In this document: positions 53,360 to 62,688 of the stretch, in pieces
How positions within the stretch are numbered: the first letter of the stretch is position 1
How the letters are laid out: each line of letters opens with the position of its first letter
Assembly: GCF_037963865.1 (NCBI RefSeq)
Contig: NZ_CP150170.1
Coordinates: 4,216,001-4,280,000, forward strand
Reading direction: 5' to 3'
Length of the DNA stretch: 64,000 nt
Origin: Paenibacillus sp. FSL R10-2734
GTDB lineage: Bacteria; Bacillota; Bacilli; Paenibacillales; Paenibacillaceae
Position numbers and translations under genes: made by a program
The notes under the pieces: model-generated
The model's input: only the letters and a program-made list of their open reading frames with translations
Told to the model about the DNA's origin: nothing
Database searches by the model: none

Positions 53360-53842
53360 ATGATAAACGATACGGATATCAAACATCTTCAGCGTTGTAT
53401 TGAACTTGCCCGAATCGCACTCGAGGTTGGGGACGAACCTTTCGGCTCCATCCTGGTCTCAGCAAATGGAGAGGTCTTGGCTGAAGACAGTAACCATGTA
53501 TGCGGTGGTGACCATACTCAGCACTCGGAATTCGCTTTAGCTCGCTGGGCGGCTCAGAATATGTCACTGGAAGAACGTAAGCAGGCAACTGTGTATACTT
53601 CCGGGGAACATTGCCCTATGTGTGCGGCGGCTCACGGTTGGGTTCAATTAGGACGAATTGTTTATGCGAGCTCTTCGCAGCAATTATCACAGTGGTTAAG
53701 CGATATGGGCGTTGCAGCATCCCCCGTCCGTACTTTGACCATTCAGGAAGTTATCCATAATGCGGTCGTAGATGGCCCTGTAACGGAGCTTGCAGAACAA
53801 GTTCGGGAACTTCATCGACAATTCCACGGACAAAGACAGTAG
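53360..53842 (+). CDS. Nucleoside/guanine deaminase-type cytidine deaminase-like protein
   Basis: A 160-residue zinc-dependent deaminase. The zinc motif is split as HSEFALARWA at about 54 (His ligand and catalytic Glu) and GEHCPMCAAAHGWV at about 85 (two Cys ligands). AGGAGG lies 13 bases before the ATG. The His-Ser-Glu version and the lack of a TadA C-terminal tail suggest a free nucleobase or nucleoside substrate such as guanine, rather than tRNA, but this is not certain. A terminator follows directly. Confidence 0.85.
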   Translation: MINDTDIKHLQRCIELARIALEVGDEPFGSILVSANGEVLAEDSNHVCGGDHTQHSEFALARWAAQNMSLEERKQATVYTSGEHCPMCAAAHGWVQLGRIVYASSSQQLSQWLSDMGVAASPVRTLTIQEVIHNAVVDGPVTELAEQVRELHRQFHGQRQ

Positions 53843-53845
53843 TAA

Positions 53846-53875
53846 AAAAAGAACCTTTGATTAAAGGTTCTTTTT
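53846..53875 (+). terminator. Terminator after deaminase gene
   Basis: Arms AAAAAGAACCTTT and its complement with a GATT loop end in T6. The same stem sequence is used after the GH8 gene. Confidence 0.85.
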
Positions 53876-53951
53876 TATGTCCTAAACTTTGTGGGGTATA
53901 AACTATAGTTGCTATATATACAGAGTCCTAAAGTTCTTATACCATTAACTT

Positions 53952-53965
53952 TGTAAGCGATTAAC
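53952..53965. promoter_or_regulatory. Imperfect cre-like site before GH43 gene
   Basis: TGTAAGCGATTAAC matches 12 of 14 positions of the Gram-positive CcpA consensus; its last two bases differ. It lies about 20 bases before the GH43 start, within the likely leader. Confidence 0.4.
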
Positions 53966-53983
53966 TTTATAGGAGGAAATGAC

Positions 53984-54958
53984 TTGACAAAGCCTGTGCA
54001 ACCCAATGAACCTCTCGTAACTCATATTTATACTGCGGATCCTTCCGCTCATGTTTTTGAAGGCAAAATTTATATTTATCCCTCACATGACCTGGATCAC
54101 GAAATGATCTCTAATGACAATGGTGACCAATATAATATGGAGGATTACCATGTTCTTTCTATTGATGGAGATGGCTCCCCTTGTGTTGACCACGGTGAAG
54201 TGCTTCATGTGAAGGATGTTCCATGGGCTAAGCAGCAAATGTGGGCTCCGGATGCAGCATACAAAAACAATACCTACTATTTGTTTTTCCCAGCCAGAGA
54301 CCATGACGATATTTTCCGTATCGGGGTCGCCACCTCTTCTTCACCTTCCGGACCATTTACACCTGAACCAAGCTACATTCCCGGCAGTTATAGCATTGAT
54401 CCCGCTGTTTTCGTTGATGATGATGGTAAATCGTATATATACTTTGGTGGTCTTTGGGGAGGTCAACTTGAAAAATGGCAAACCGGCTCATTTATTGCGG
54501 ATGCCGAAGGGCCGTCTGAAACGGCACCAGCTCTTGGACCTATCGTAGCGGAATTGAGCGAGGATATGCTGAGCTTTGAAGGTGAACCTAGAGAGATATC
54601 CATCATCGATACGAACGGAAATCCGATTCTTGCTGGAGATGAAGAGAGAAGATATTTTGAAGGTCCATGGGTACATAAATACAACGGGTATTATTATCTT
54701 TCTTATTCCACTGGTACTACCCACAATATTGTATACGCTATCAGTAAAGATCCGCTTGGACCTTATGAATATCAAGGAAAAATCCTTTCTCCAGTGTTAG
54801 GCTGGACAACGCACCATTCTATTGTTCAGTTTAAAGAGAAATGGTATTTATTTTATCATGACAGTTCTTTGTCTGGTGGAGCTGACAACAAGCGTTCTGT
54901 AAAATATACAGAGCTGAGATACAACGATGATGGCACCATTCAAACCATCCATCCTTAG
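53984..54958 (+). CDS. GH43 family glycosidase (xylosidase/arabinofuranosidase type)
   Basis: A 324-residue five-bladed propeller enzyme without a signal peptide, so intracellular. Catalytic positions appear in YTADPSAHVFEGK (base Asp), YSIDPAVFVDDDGK (pKa-modulating Asp) and RRYFEGPWVHKYNG (acid Glu). It starts with TTG behind AGGAGG. It is followed within 50 bases by the GH8 gene, forming a two-gene unit for xylo- or arabinoxylo-oligosaccharides. Substrate preference between xylose and arabinose residues cannot be read. Confidence 0.9.
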   Translation: MTKPVQPNEPLVTHIYTADPSAHVFEGKIYIYPSHDLDHEMISNDNGDQYNMEDYHVLSIDGDGSPCVDHGEVLHVKDVPWAKQQMWAPDAAYKNNTYYLFFPARDHDDIFRIGVATSSSPSGPFTPEPSYIPGSYSIDPAVFVDDDGKSYIYFGGLWGGQLEKWQTGSFIADAEGPSETAPALGPIVAELSEDMLSFEGEPREISIIDTNGNPILAGDEERRYFEGPWVHKYNGYYYLSYSTGTTHNIVYAISKDPLGPYEYQGKILSPVLGWTTHHSIVQFKEKWYLFYHDSSLSGGADNKRSVKYTELRYNDDGTIQTIHP

Positions 54959-55008
54959 TTTTTTATTAAAATGGACTGCATGCTATAGTTCACAGGAGGG
55001 CGTTTTTG

Positions 55009-56151
55009 ATGTCAATGACACAACAAGGTGCTTTTTATACGGGGGATTATCGCAATATATTTAAGGAGCTCGGCTTATCTGAAGATGAAATCAACGCTAA
55101 AATCGATGAAACTTGGAATGATTTATTTTATGGAGATCCGAACGTACGAATCTACTATCCGCAGGACGAGGATAAAAGCTATATTCTGGATACAGGTAAT
55201 CTAGACGTACGGTCAGAAGGAATGTCCTACGGAATGATGATGGCCGTTCAAATGAATAAAAAAGAAGAGTTTGATCGTCTATGGAACTTCTCAAAGACGT
55301 TTATGCAGCACAAAGAAGGTCGCTATGCCAATTACTTTGCTTGGCACTGCAAGCCTGACGGTACAAGGATTTCTCAGGGACCCGCACCGGACGGGGAAGA
55401 GTTTTTCGCCATGGCTCTGTTTTTTGGCTCAAAACGTTGGGGGAACGGTCCGGAACCTTATAATTATTCTGAGCAGGCCCGAACGATATTGCATGCTTGT
55501 GTACATAAAACTGAAACAGGAGATGGCGACTCAATGTGGGACGCGGAAACGAAATTGATCAAATTCGTACCGGAATCCACCTTCAGTGATCCGTCTTACC
55601 ATCTCCCCCATTTTTATGATTTGTTCGCCTTGTGGGCTGACGAACGTGACCACATGTTTTGGCGAGAAGCTGCGGAAGCCAGCCGCACATATCTGCATTC
55701 TGCATGCCATCCGATAACTGGCCTTGCTCCTGAATATGCTAATTTTAATGGAACCCCGGCAGAACCCCAGCCTCATGGTGATTTCAGCCATTTTTTCAGT
55801 GATGCTTACCGGGTAGCGGCTAATATCGGTCTGGACTGGGCTTGGTTCCAAAAGGACAGCTGGCAGGTCGATCAATGTAACCGGATTCAGGCTTTTTTTA
55901 GGAATATCGAAGTTTCCGATTACCGGCGGTATACCATTGAGGGACAGCCCTTCGACGAACCGGCGCTGCATCCGATAGGTCTGTTGGCGACCAACGCCAT
56001 GGCTTCCCTTGCTTCTGATGAGCCGGAGGCAGAGCATTTTGTCCGTTTGTTTTGGGATACACCTTTGCGCACTGGACAACGTCGTTATTATGATAACTGT
56101 CTGTACTTCTTTAGTTTACTGGCCCTGAGTGGGAATTATCGAATTTATTGA
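55009..56151 (+). CDS. GH8 reducing-end xylose-releasing exo-oligoxylanase
   Basis: A 380-residue intracellular GH8 enzyme of the Rex type, releasing xylose from the reducing end of xylo-oligosaccharides. It has DVRSEGMSYGMMMAVQM near 68-84, with the acid Glu, and NYFAWHCKPDG and GPAPDGEEFFAMALFFGSKRWG near 118-140. FSHFFSDAYRVAANIGLDW near 255 contains the likely base Asp. The ATG at 55009 has AGGAGG eight bases upstream; the TTG just before it is less likely. No signal peptide. It pairs with the GH43 gene. Confidence 0.9.
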   Translation: MSMTQQGAFYTGDYRNIFKELGLSEDEINAKIDETWNDLFYGDPNVRIYYPQDEDKSYILDTGNLDVRSEGMSYGMMMAVQMNKKEEFDRLWNFSKTFMQHKEGRYANYFAWHCKPDGTRISQGPAPDGEEFFAMALFFGSKRWGNGPEPYNYSEQARTILHACVHKTETGDGDSMWDAETKLIKFVPESTFSDPSYHLPHFYDLFALWADERDHMFWREAAEASRTYLHSACHPITGLAPEYANFNGTPAEPQPHGDFSHFFSDAYRVAANIGLDWAWFQKDSWQVDQCNRIQAFFRNIEVSDYRRYTIEGQPFDEPALHPIGLLATNAMASLASDEPEAEHFVRLFWDTPLRTGQRRYYDNCLYFFSLLALSGNYRIY

Positions 56152-56176
56152 AAAAATGATAAGTTGATTTTCACGT

Positions 56177-56210
56177 AAAAAAAGAACCTTATGATAAAGG
56201 TTCTTTTTTT
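56177..56210. terminator. Convergent terminator between GH8 and araA
   Basis: AAAAAAAGAACCTT pairs with AAGGTTCTTTTTTT around ATGATA. Runs of A and T on both sides allow it to work in both directions. Confidence 0.82.
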
Positions 56211-56239
56211 ACTATTTTAAGATACATAGAACTTTAGCA

Positions 56240-57664
56240 TTACTTAATAACTACATATTCTAAGTTCACAAGCTTTGCATAAGCAATAATTTGGTCTGTG
56301 TTTAGCGTTAATGATACAACGGTATGATGTCCGCCGCCATTCTCGATCCAAGCTTTAACCCCATCTTGGAAGTTAGGCTTAACGTTCCAAAGTACACGAG
56401 CTACTGGAAGGTGTGGAGCTGGAACCGTCGGCTCAAATGCAGTAACTTCGTTGATCAAAAGCTTGTAATGAGTACCAAAGTCAGCCATGGAAACCACTAC
56501 ACCGTCTCCTGCTTTACCATCAAATACTAAACGAGCTGGATCGTCTTTACCACCAATACCTAGTGGAGAAACGATAATTTTTGGTTTGTTGCTTGCCAAA
56601 GTAGGATCTACCTCTAGCATATGAGATTGAAGAATGGATTCTTGGCCAGCCGTTAATTCATAAGTGTAATCTTCCATAAAGCCAGTGGATTGGTTATGGC
56701 TCATCACTTTAAGCAAACGATCGAGTGCTGCAGTCTTCCAATCGCCTTCACCAGCAAAACCATATCCTTGTGCCATCAGACGTTGTACAGCAAGCCCTGG
56801 AAGTTGTTTCATTCCATGTAAATCTTCGAAGTTCGATGTGAAGGCATTGTAACCGCCTTGATCAAGGAAACGTTTAATGGCGATTTCATAGCTTGCTTGT
56901 ACTCTTACGCTAGCTTCCCAAGCTTCTTTACTGTTAGTACCATAATCGAATTCATACAGCTCTGAATATTCAGCGAGCAATGCATCGATTTCTTCTTCCT
57001 TAACTTCATTAATGACTTGAACAAGGTCACCAATACCAAAGTAATCAACAGTCCAACCAAATTGAATTTGGGCTTCAACTTTATCTCCTTCAGTTACTCC
57101 AACGTTACGCATGTTGTCACCAAAGCGAGCGACTTTGATATTGAAGCTTTCGTTATAAGCAACGGCTACGTCCATCCATTCTGCAATTTGCTTTTGGACT
57201 TCAGGGCGTTCCCAATAACCTACAACAACTTTGTTTTGTTTGTTCAAACGGGCATTAATAAAACCATATTCACGGTCACCATGAGCGGATTGGTTAAGAT
57301 TCATGAAGTCCATATCGATTGTTGCCCAAGGAATACTTTCATTAAATTGCGTAGCAAGATGAAGCAAAGGCTTTTGCAGCATCTTTGTACCGCGGATCCA
57401 CATTTTTGCAGGCGAGAATGTATGCATCCAAGTAATAACACCGGCAACTTCGTCACGGTAGTTGACTTCTTTCATGATGTTTGTGATTTTATCAGCGCTG
57501 ACTGCCAAATCTTGTAACACAATTGGATAAGGTAAAACTCCGCTTTTATTCAAAGCATCCGTTAACGTTTGTGCGTGTGCTTTAACTTCAGCTAATGCTA
57601 CTTCCCCATAAAGATGCTGTGAACCTACGACAAACCAGAATTCTTTTGCTACAACTGTTGACAT
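56240..57664 (-). CDS. araA: L-arabinose isomerase
   Basis: A 474-residue enzyme converting L-arabinose to L-ribulose in the cytoplasm. It begins EFWFVVGSQHLYGE, the unmistakable AraA start, and has TWMHTFSPAKMWIRG near 90, QFNESIPWATIDMDFMNLNQSAHGDREYG near 125 and GEGDWKTAALDRLLKVM near 305, with metal ligands in the Glu and His of these segments. The ATG at 57664 has GAGG six bases upstream. It is the last gene of the leftward araBDA operon. Confidence 0.95.
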   Translation of the reverse strand: MSTVVAKEFWFVVGSQHLYGEVALAEVKAHAQTLTDALNKSGVLPYPIVLQDLAVSADKITNIMKEVNYRDEVAGVITWMHTFSPAKMWIRGTKMLQKPLLHLATQFNESIPWATIDMDFMNLNQSAHGDREYGFINARLNKQNKVVVGYWERPEVQKQIAEWMDVAVAYNESFNIKVARFGDNMRNVGVTEGDKVEAQIQFGWTVDYFGIGDLVQVINEVKEEEIDALLAEYSELYEFDYGTNSKEAWEASVRVQASYEIAIKRFLDQGGYNAFTSNFEDLHGMKQLPGLAVQRLMAQGYGFAGEGDWKTAALDRLLKVMSHNQSTGFMEDYTYELTAGQESILQSHMLEVDPTLASNKPKIIVSPLGIGGKDDPARLVFDGKAGDGVVVSMADFGTHYKLLINEVTAFEPTVPAPHLPVARVLWNVKPNFQDGVKAWIENGGGHHTVVSLTLNTDQIIAYAKLVNLEYVVIK

Positions 57665-57696
57665 ATACATCCTCTTTTCTAAATTTTATGGTTTGA

Positions 57697-58392
57697 TTAT
57701 TTTTGACCGTAGTATGCGTCTTTTCCATGTTTGCGCAAGTAGTGTTTATCTAAAATGCGTTGAGGCAATTCCTCCGCAAAATGGTTCAATTCTCTGGCAA
57801 ACAAATTCATTTTCGATACTTCATCCAGCACAACACTGTTCATTACCGCTGATTTTGCATCTTTACCCCAAGTAAATGGGCCATGTCCCTTAAGCAAAAC
57901 ACCGGGAACCGCCATAATATCTATTCCACGCTGTTCAAAGGTTTCGATGATTACATTACCCGTTTCTGCTTCGTAACCACGATCTATTTCTTCTTGTGTC
58001 AAGAAACGCGCACATGGGATAGAACCATAGAATGTATCGGCGTGCGTCGTACCCATTACTGGAACATCAAGTCCTGCTTGTGCCCATATAGTCGCCCAAG
58101 TGGAATGCGTGTGCACGATCCCTCCGATTTCGGAGTAATGCTTATAAAGCACTGCGTGAGTAGGTGTATCGGATGAAGGTCTCATCTCCCCTTCAACCAC
58201 ATTGCCATCCAGATCAACGACTACCATGTCGCTGGCTTTCATTGTCTCATAGCCTACACCACTTGGTTTGATTACGAATAAACCAGTTTCGCGATCAATC
58301 GCACTCACATTTCCCCATGTATACTTAATAAGACCTTGTCTCGGCAATTCCAGATTGGCTTGAAAAACCTCTTCTTTAAGTTGCTCTAACAT
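57697..58392 (-). CDS. araD: L-ribulose-5-phosphate 4-epimerase
   Basis: A 231-residue class II aldolase-fold enzyme making D-xylulose 5-phosphate. It shows LIKYTWGNVSAIDRETGLFVIKPSGV near 20-45, GGIVHTHSTWATIWAQAG near 90 with two Zn-binding His, and HGPFTWGKDAKSAV near 169. It lies between araB and araA with short gaps (16 and 32 bases), as one operon. Confidence 0.94.
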   Translation of the reverse strand: MLEQLKEEVFQANLELPRQGLIKYTWGNVSAIDRETGLFVIKPSGVGYETMKASDMVVVDLDGNVVEGEMRPSSDTPTHAVLYKHYSEIGGIVHTHSTWATIWAQAGLDVPVMGTTHADTFYGSIPCARFLTQEEIDRGYEAETGNVIIETFEQRGIDIMAVPGVLLKGHGPFTWGKDAKSAVMNSVVLDEVSKMNLFARELNHFAEELPQRILDKHYLRKHGKDAYYGQK

Positions 58393-58408
58393 CTTGCTCC
58401 CTCCATTC

Positions 58409-60025
58409 TCACACTAAATTGTCAACAGCGGATTGCTCTATGGCCAGACCTTTTTTATATCGCTCGATAAAGATTTCAAATCCTTTAATATCGCTTGGTT
58501 CAGGAAGAATCTCTTCCCCCTTAACATCTTTGAACACTTTTTGATCTAGGAAGTCTTCCAAGCTTTCTTCCTGTTTTTTGTTCATCATGTACGAGGCAAG
58601 AATAGCCATTCCCCATGCACCGCCTTCTCCGGCAGTTGACATTACAGAAACAGGGACATTCATTGAGGCTGCCATCATTTTTTGGCCAACTACTGGAGTC
58701 TTAAATAAACCACCGTGACCTAAAATGCTATCAATCGCAACATTCTCTTCCTTCATTAAAATGTCCATTCCGATTTTCAAAGCTCCAAATGCAGAGAACA
58801 AATGAGTCCGCATAAAATTAGCCAGATTAAACTTGCTCTCAGGCGAGCGTACAAATAGCGGACGACCCTCATCTAACCCAGTAATATTCTCACCTGAGAA
58901 ATAACCGTAGCTTAGTAATCCACCACCGTCTATGTCTGCTTCCAAAGCTTTATTCAGCAACACACTGAATAATTTTTCAGATTCTACCTTTTGTCCCATC
59001 GCTTCATAGAACTCGCGGAATAATCCGAGCCAGGCGTTGAGGTCACTTGAACAGTTATTCGCATGAACCATACCTACTGGACTTCCGTTCGGTGTAGTGA
59101 CCATATCAATTTCCGGATAAACCTTTGAAAGCTCTTTTTCTAATACAATCATGGCAAATACAGATGTTCCTACAGAGACATTCCCAGTGCGTTTTCTAAC
59201 GCTATTCGTCGCAACCATCCCGGTTCCGGCATCCCCTTCTGGAGGACTAAGCGGAATACCTGATAGTAAATGCTGTGATGGATCTAAGATCTTAGCTCCT
59301 GCTTCGGTTAATATACCTGCTTGTTCCCCTGCAGAATACACCTTAGGAAACAGTTCACTGGTCTTCCACGAATAACCCTTGCCTGCAATAAGTTCATCAA
59401 ACTGCTTTATCATAGATTCATTATAATTTCTTGTGGATTCATCAATTGGGAACATGCCCGATGCATCTCCGACACCTAGTGCCTTGTTTCCGGTCAATAA
59501 CCAATGAATATATCCTGCTAAAGTCGTAACAAAACGTATCCGTGGTACATGTTCTTCCTCGTTTAATATCGCTTGATAAAGATGAGCAATGCTCCATCGT
59601 TCAGGAATATTAAATTTAAAGAGATCGGTCAATGCTTTGGCTGCCTTACCCGTTGTTGCATTACGCCAAGTACGGAATGGAACAAGCAATTCATCTTGTT
59701 CGTCAAAAGCCATATATCCATGCATCATTGCAGAGAACCCGATCGAACCGATGGTTTGAAGAGTGATTCCGTAATTCCGTTCAACTTCTTGCTTCATTTC
59801 GCGATAAGCGTCTTGCAGACCTTTGATAATATCCTCTAAGTTGTACGTCCAAAAGCCGTCTTTCAACTGATTTTCCCATTCGTAACTTCCAGAAGCGATC
59901 GTTTGAAAGTTATGATCAATAAGTATTACTTTGATACGCGTGGATCCAAATTCAATACCTAGCGAAGTCTCTCCATTATTGATCGCTTGCTCGATGCTTA
60001 ATCGATTCGATATCACGTTAGTCAC
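58409..60025 (-). CDS. araB: Ribulokinase-type FGGY kinase
   Basis: A 538-residue sugar kinase that would phosphorylate L-ribulose. It has SLGIEFGSTRIKVILID near 17-33 (phosphate loop 1) and GFSAMMHGYMAFDEQDELLVPFRTWRN near 95-121. PEGDAGTGMVATNSVRKRTGNVSVGTSVF near 265 and STAGEGGAWGMAILASYM near 460 are FGGY family signatures. It differs from the B. subtilis AraB in length and some motifs, so it may be the alternative ribulokinase-like group found with araA/araD in clostridia and bacilli. It is first in the operon; the promoter carries an AraR-type box. Confidence 0.88.
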   Translation of the reverse strand: MTNVISNRLSIEQAINNGETSLGIEFGSTRIKVILIDHNFQTIASGSYEWENQLKDGFWTYNLEDIIKGLQDAYREMKQEVERNYGITLQTIGSIGFSAMMHGYMAFDEQDELLVPFRTWRNATTGKAAKALTDLFKFNIPERWSIAHLYQAILNEEEHVPRIRFVTTLAGYIHWLLTGNKALGVGDASGMFPIDESTRNYNESMIKQFDELIAGKGYSWKTSELFPKVYSAGEQAGILTEAGAKILDPSQHLLSGIPLSPPEGDAGTGMVATNSVRKRTGNVSVGTSVFAMIVLEKELSKVYPEIDMVTTPNGSPVGMVHANNCSSDLNAWLGLFREFYEAMGQKVESEKLFSVLLNKALEADIDGGGLLSYGYFSGENITGLDEGRPLFVRSPESKFNLANFMRTHLFSAFGALKIGMDILMKEENVAIDSILGHGGLFKTPVVGQKMMAASMNVPVSVMSTAGEGGAWGMAILASYMMNKKQEESLEDFLDQKVFKDVKGEEILPEPSDIKGFEIFIERYKKGLAIEQSAVDNLV

Positions 60026-60183
60026 CTCTCTGATAGCGCTTTTTAAAATATAAGAATTTATATGCTAAACAACTATAATATCCTTATATTTTTACGAGAA
60101 ACGGTTATCGTCATTAAAGGGCGACAACGTCGTTTCTTCTTGTAAGGTAATGATAAAAGTTTGCTTTCTTAATTGACAGGTAT

Positions 60184-60213
60184 AGTATAATTTTTTGTAC
60201 GTACATTTGTCAA
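60184..60213 (-). promoter_or_regulatory. araBDA promoter with AraR box in the spacer
   Basis: Leftward TTGACA (60208-60213) and TATACT (60184-60189) are 18 bases apart. The spacer contains TTGTACGTACA (60195-60205), the core of the known AraR operator. Binding there would block the promoter. Confidence 0.78.
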
Positions 60214-60223
60214 TGAGATAGTT

Positions 60224-60240
60224 ATATATACATACAAATG
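60224..60240. promoter_or_regulatory. Second AraR-type box upstream of araBDA
   Basis: ATATATACATACAAATG keeps the right half (ACATACAAAT) of the AraR consensus and lies about 30 bases from the first box, suitable for cooperative binding. Confidence 0.55.
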
Positions 60241-60335
60241 TGGATATAATAATGATTTATCCTATATTAATGTGGTGTATCATGAACTAAAAGCCCATGA
60301 AAAAGAGCCCCTTTCTATTTATTTCGCAGTCATGC

Positions 60336-60354
60336 TATAATTTGTACATACAAC
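60336..60354 (+). promoter_or_regulatory. araR promoter -10 and overlapping AraR box
   Basis: TATAAT (60336-60341) is overlapped by ATTTGTACATACAAC (60340-60354), a near-complete AraR operator. This suggests the repressor controls its own gene. Confidence 0.68.
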
Positions 60355-60405
60355 TTTACCGAATGTACGAATAACTTAGCGAACAAGTATGGAAAGAGGA
60401 ATTAC

Positions 60406-61488
60406 ATGAAACCAAAGTATCAAGTGATTATAGATGATATCAAAAGCAAAATCCTTTCGGGGGATTACAATGTAGGAGAACAAATTCCTACAGAGTCTGC
60501 CTTGCAGTCGATGTACGAAGTTAGTAGACAAACTGTTCGAAAAGCTATATTAGAACTATCCAACGAAGGATTCCTGCGCAGCGAGAAGGGTTCTGGCACT
60601 TACGTTAGTAACCAATATCGCTCGAAGACTAGCGGGAGTTCCCACAAGAAGACCATAGGAGTAATCACGACTTATATTTCCGACTATATATTTCCTTCCA
60701 TTATCCGGGGGATCGAGAGCCGACTAAATGAGGATAATTATTCTCTACTATTGGCTAGTACGAATAACGATGTTGCTCAAGAAAAAAAGGCCCTGGAGAT
60801 GATGCTGTCATACGGTGTGGATGGTTTAATTATTGAACCTACGAAAAGCAATCTATATAACCCCAATATTGCTTACTACCTGTCGTTTAAGGAGCAGGAT
60901 ATTCCACTCATTATGATCAATGCTTTTTATGAAGAAATAGAACTGCCTTATCTTTGTCTCGATGATGTACAGTCCAGCTATCTGGCAACAAAAGAATTGA
61001 TATCCAAAGGGCACACCCAAATTGGGCTTATTGCAAAAATGGACGATTTACAAGGAAAGTATCGAATGAAGGGGTATATTAAAGCACTCGAAGAAGCAAA
61101 ATTGCGGTTTTATCCAGATCAAATCTTCTCGTTCAACACAGAGACTAAACAGACGCTATCTACTAACTTGAAGGATTTCCTGAATAAAAATAGAGCCACG
61201 CTCACAGCCATTGTGTGTTATAACGACGAGGTTGGATTGGAAGTAGTCAATGCCTGCAGGCAATTGTCTATCGCTATTCCGGAGGAATTATCGATCGTTG
61301 GACAGGACAATTCCTATATCGCCCAAAACGCGAACATCAAACTAACCACTTTGACGCACCCACAAGAAACCATGGGACGAGATGCAGCGGATTGGGTCAT
61401 TAAGAAATTACAAGGAAAAAAGGATCTGCCAAGTAATACTTATTATCAACCCATGTTAATTGAAGGTGAAACTGTGGTTGAGAGATAG
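60406..61488 (+). CDS. araR: Arabinose repressor AraR (GntR HTH with LacI-type sensor)
   Basis: A 360-residue regulator. The GntR winged helix at 1-66 contains GEQIPTESALQSMYEVSRQTVRKAILELSNEG. From about 75 a LacI/GalR-like sugar-binding domain follows, with TIGVITTYISDYIFPSIIRGIE and SIVGQDNSYIAQNANIKLTTLTHP. This domain combination is the hallmark of Bacillus AraR, which releases DNA when it binds L-arabinose. It is divergent from araBDA, with three operator-like sites in between. AAAGAGG lies before the ATG. Confidence 0.93.
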   Translation: MKPKYQVIIDDIKSKILSGDYNVGEQIPTESALQSMYEVSRQTVRKAILELSNEGFLRSEKGSGTYVSNQYRSKTSGSSHKKTIGVITTYISDYIFPSIIRGIESRLNEDNYSLLLASTNNDVAQEKKALEMMLSYGVDGLIIEPTKSNLYNPNIAYYLSFKEQDIPLIMINAFYEEIELPYLCLDDVQSSYLATKELISKGHTQIGLIAKMDDLQGKYRMKGYIKALEEAKLRFYPDQIFSFNTETKQTLSTNLKDFLNKNRATLTAIVCYNDEVGLEVVNACRQLSIAIPEELSIVGQDNSYIAQNANIKLTTLTHPQETMGRDAADWVIKKLQGKKDLPSNTYYQPMLIEGETVVER

Positions 61489-61549
61489 GTTGCAATTTCA
61501 ATAGATGAATTGATGAAAAGATTGGGTCAAGCTTCGTTTATACAAGGCA

Positions 61550-61592
61550 AGCAACCCACCTGTTTTTTGGCTGGTGGGTTGCTTTTTTTTTT
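61550..61592 (+). terminator. Terminator after araR
   Basis: AGCAACCCACC pairs with GGTGGGTTGCT across a 12-base loop, followed by ten T. Confidence 0.88.
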
Positions 61593-61678
61593 GATTTTGT
61601 CATCAAAAACTATAGCATATACCGTGAACTACGAAAGGGTGCCTTAGCTTAAAAGACGAGTACTATACCCGCACTCGT

Positions 61679-62512
61679 TTACTCGCCACGACTCACACGG
61701 AAACCTTGATCAGGGCCCATACCATTCGCATCGAACTTGCCCTGAAAAGATATCTCGTTGTTATTGATGTTGCCGATCCATCCGCCGCCCTTCACTAGCC
61801 GGAAAGAACCAATATCACTTCCCATGTCTCCGTACCAATTCCAGCACCATTCCCTTACATTTCCTGACATATCATAAATTCCTAACTCGTTGGGTTTCTT
61901 GACACCTATAGATTTTGTTTTATTCTTGTTGTTTTCTATGACAGGCCAGTTCCATTCACCAGATAGGTATTTATCTCCTGCGTTTTTCCAATACCAGGCT
62001 ACCTCATCTGCATTGTTACTCCCACTATATGTGTAACTCTTGCTCAGCTGACCTCCACCTGCGGCATATTCCCACTCTGCTTCCGTCGGTAAACGATAAC
62101 CATTAGCTCCCTCATTGATCGTTACGGTCCATTTTATATTATCGTTATCACTCTTATTATTTGTGTCCTCTTTATTCTTATCTATATTGTAATAAGGTTT
62201 TAAACCTTCCTTCATACTTCGCTTATTACAGTACTCAACAGCGTCATACCAGCTAACCATCTCTACCGGCAAATTGTCGCCTTTGAATTCTGAAGGATTA
62301 CTTCCCATTACTTCAATCCACTCTTTTTGTGTTACCTCATATTTACCGATATAAAAGTTCGATATGGTTGCACCATTGTAGTTGGACTTTGTGTTTATAA
62401 AAGTCCCACCTTTTACAAATATATCGTTATCATTCTTTTCAGGATTTTCTTGTGAGCAAGCGCCGATAACACCAACTGTAGCTATTAATAGGAAGATCAA
62501 TAGTTTTCTCAT
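61679..62512 (-). CDS. FGE-sulfatase (SUMF1) domain lipoprotein
   Basis: A 277-residue exported lipoprotein. The signal ends at the lipobox IGAC (Cys19 from the chosen start), followed by a short acidic linker and one formylglycine-generating-enzyme-like domain. Domain marks are FYIGKYEVTQKEWIEVMGSNPS, NLPVEMVSWYDAVEYCNKRS, GYRLPTEAEWEYAAGGG, MSGNVREWCWNWYG and VKGGGWIGN...GPDQGFRVSRG. The C-terminal segment that carries the catalytic cysteine pair in true FGE has none here, so sulfatase activation is unlikely. The ATG at 62512 has AAAGGAG upstream. It lies next to the xylanase gene. Confidence 0.82.
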   Translation of the reverse strand: MRKLLIFLLIATVGVIGACSQENPEKNDNDIFVKGGTFINTKSNYNGATISNFYIGKYEVTQKEWIEVMGSNPSEFKGDNLPVEMVSWYDAVEYCNKRSMKEGLKPYYNIDKNKEDTNNKSDNDNIKWTVTINEGANGYRLPTEAEWEYAAGGGQLSKSYTYSGSNNADEVAWYWKNAGDKYLSGEWNWPVIENNKNKTKSIGVKKPNELGIYDMSGNVREWCWNWYGDMGSDIGSFRLVKGGGWIGNINNNEISFQGKFDANGMGPDQGFRVSRGE

Positions 62513-62688
62513 TGATTTATCTCCTTTGAACTGATAAGAAAAATAAAAAGTTGTGATGACTGACTGGTCCACTAGTATGTAAGTAAGTATTATTTGTTGG
62601 AAAATATAAGGCCGCCGGCTGTTAGACCGGCAAACCTTAGCAATATCAATGATTAAGAGATTTCAGTTGTTCCATTTGCAATTGTCTG

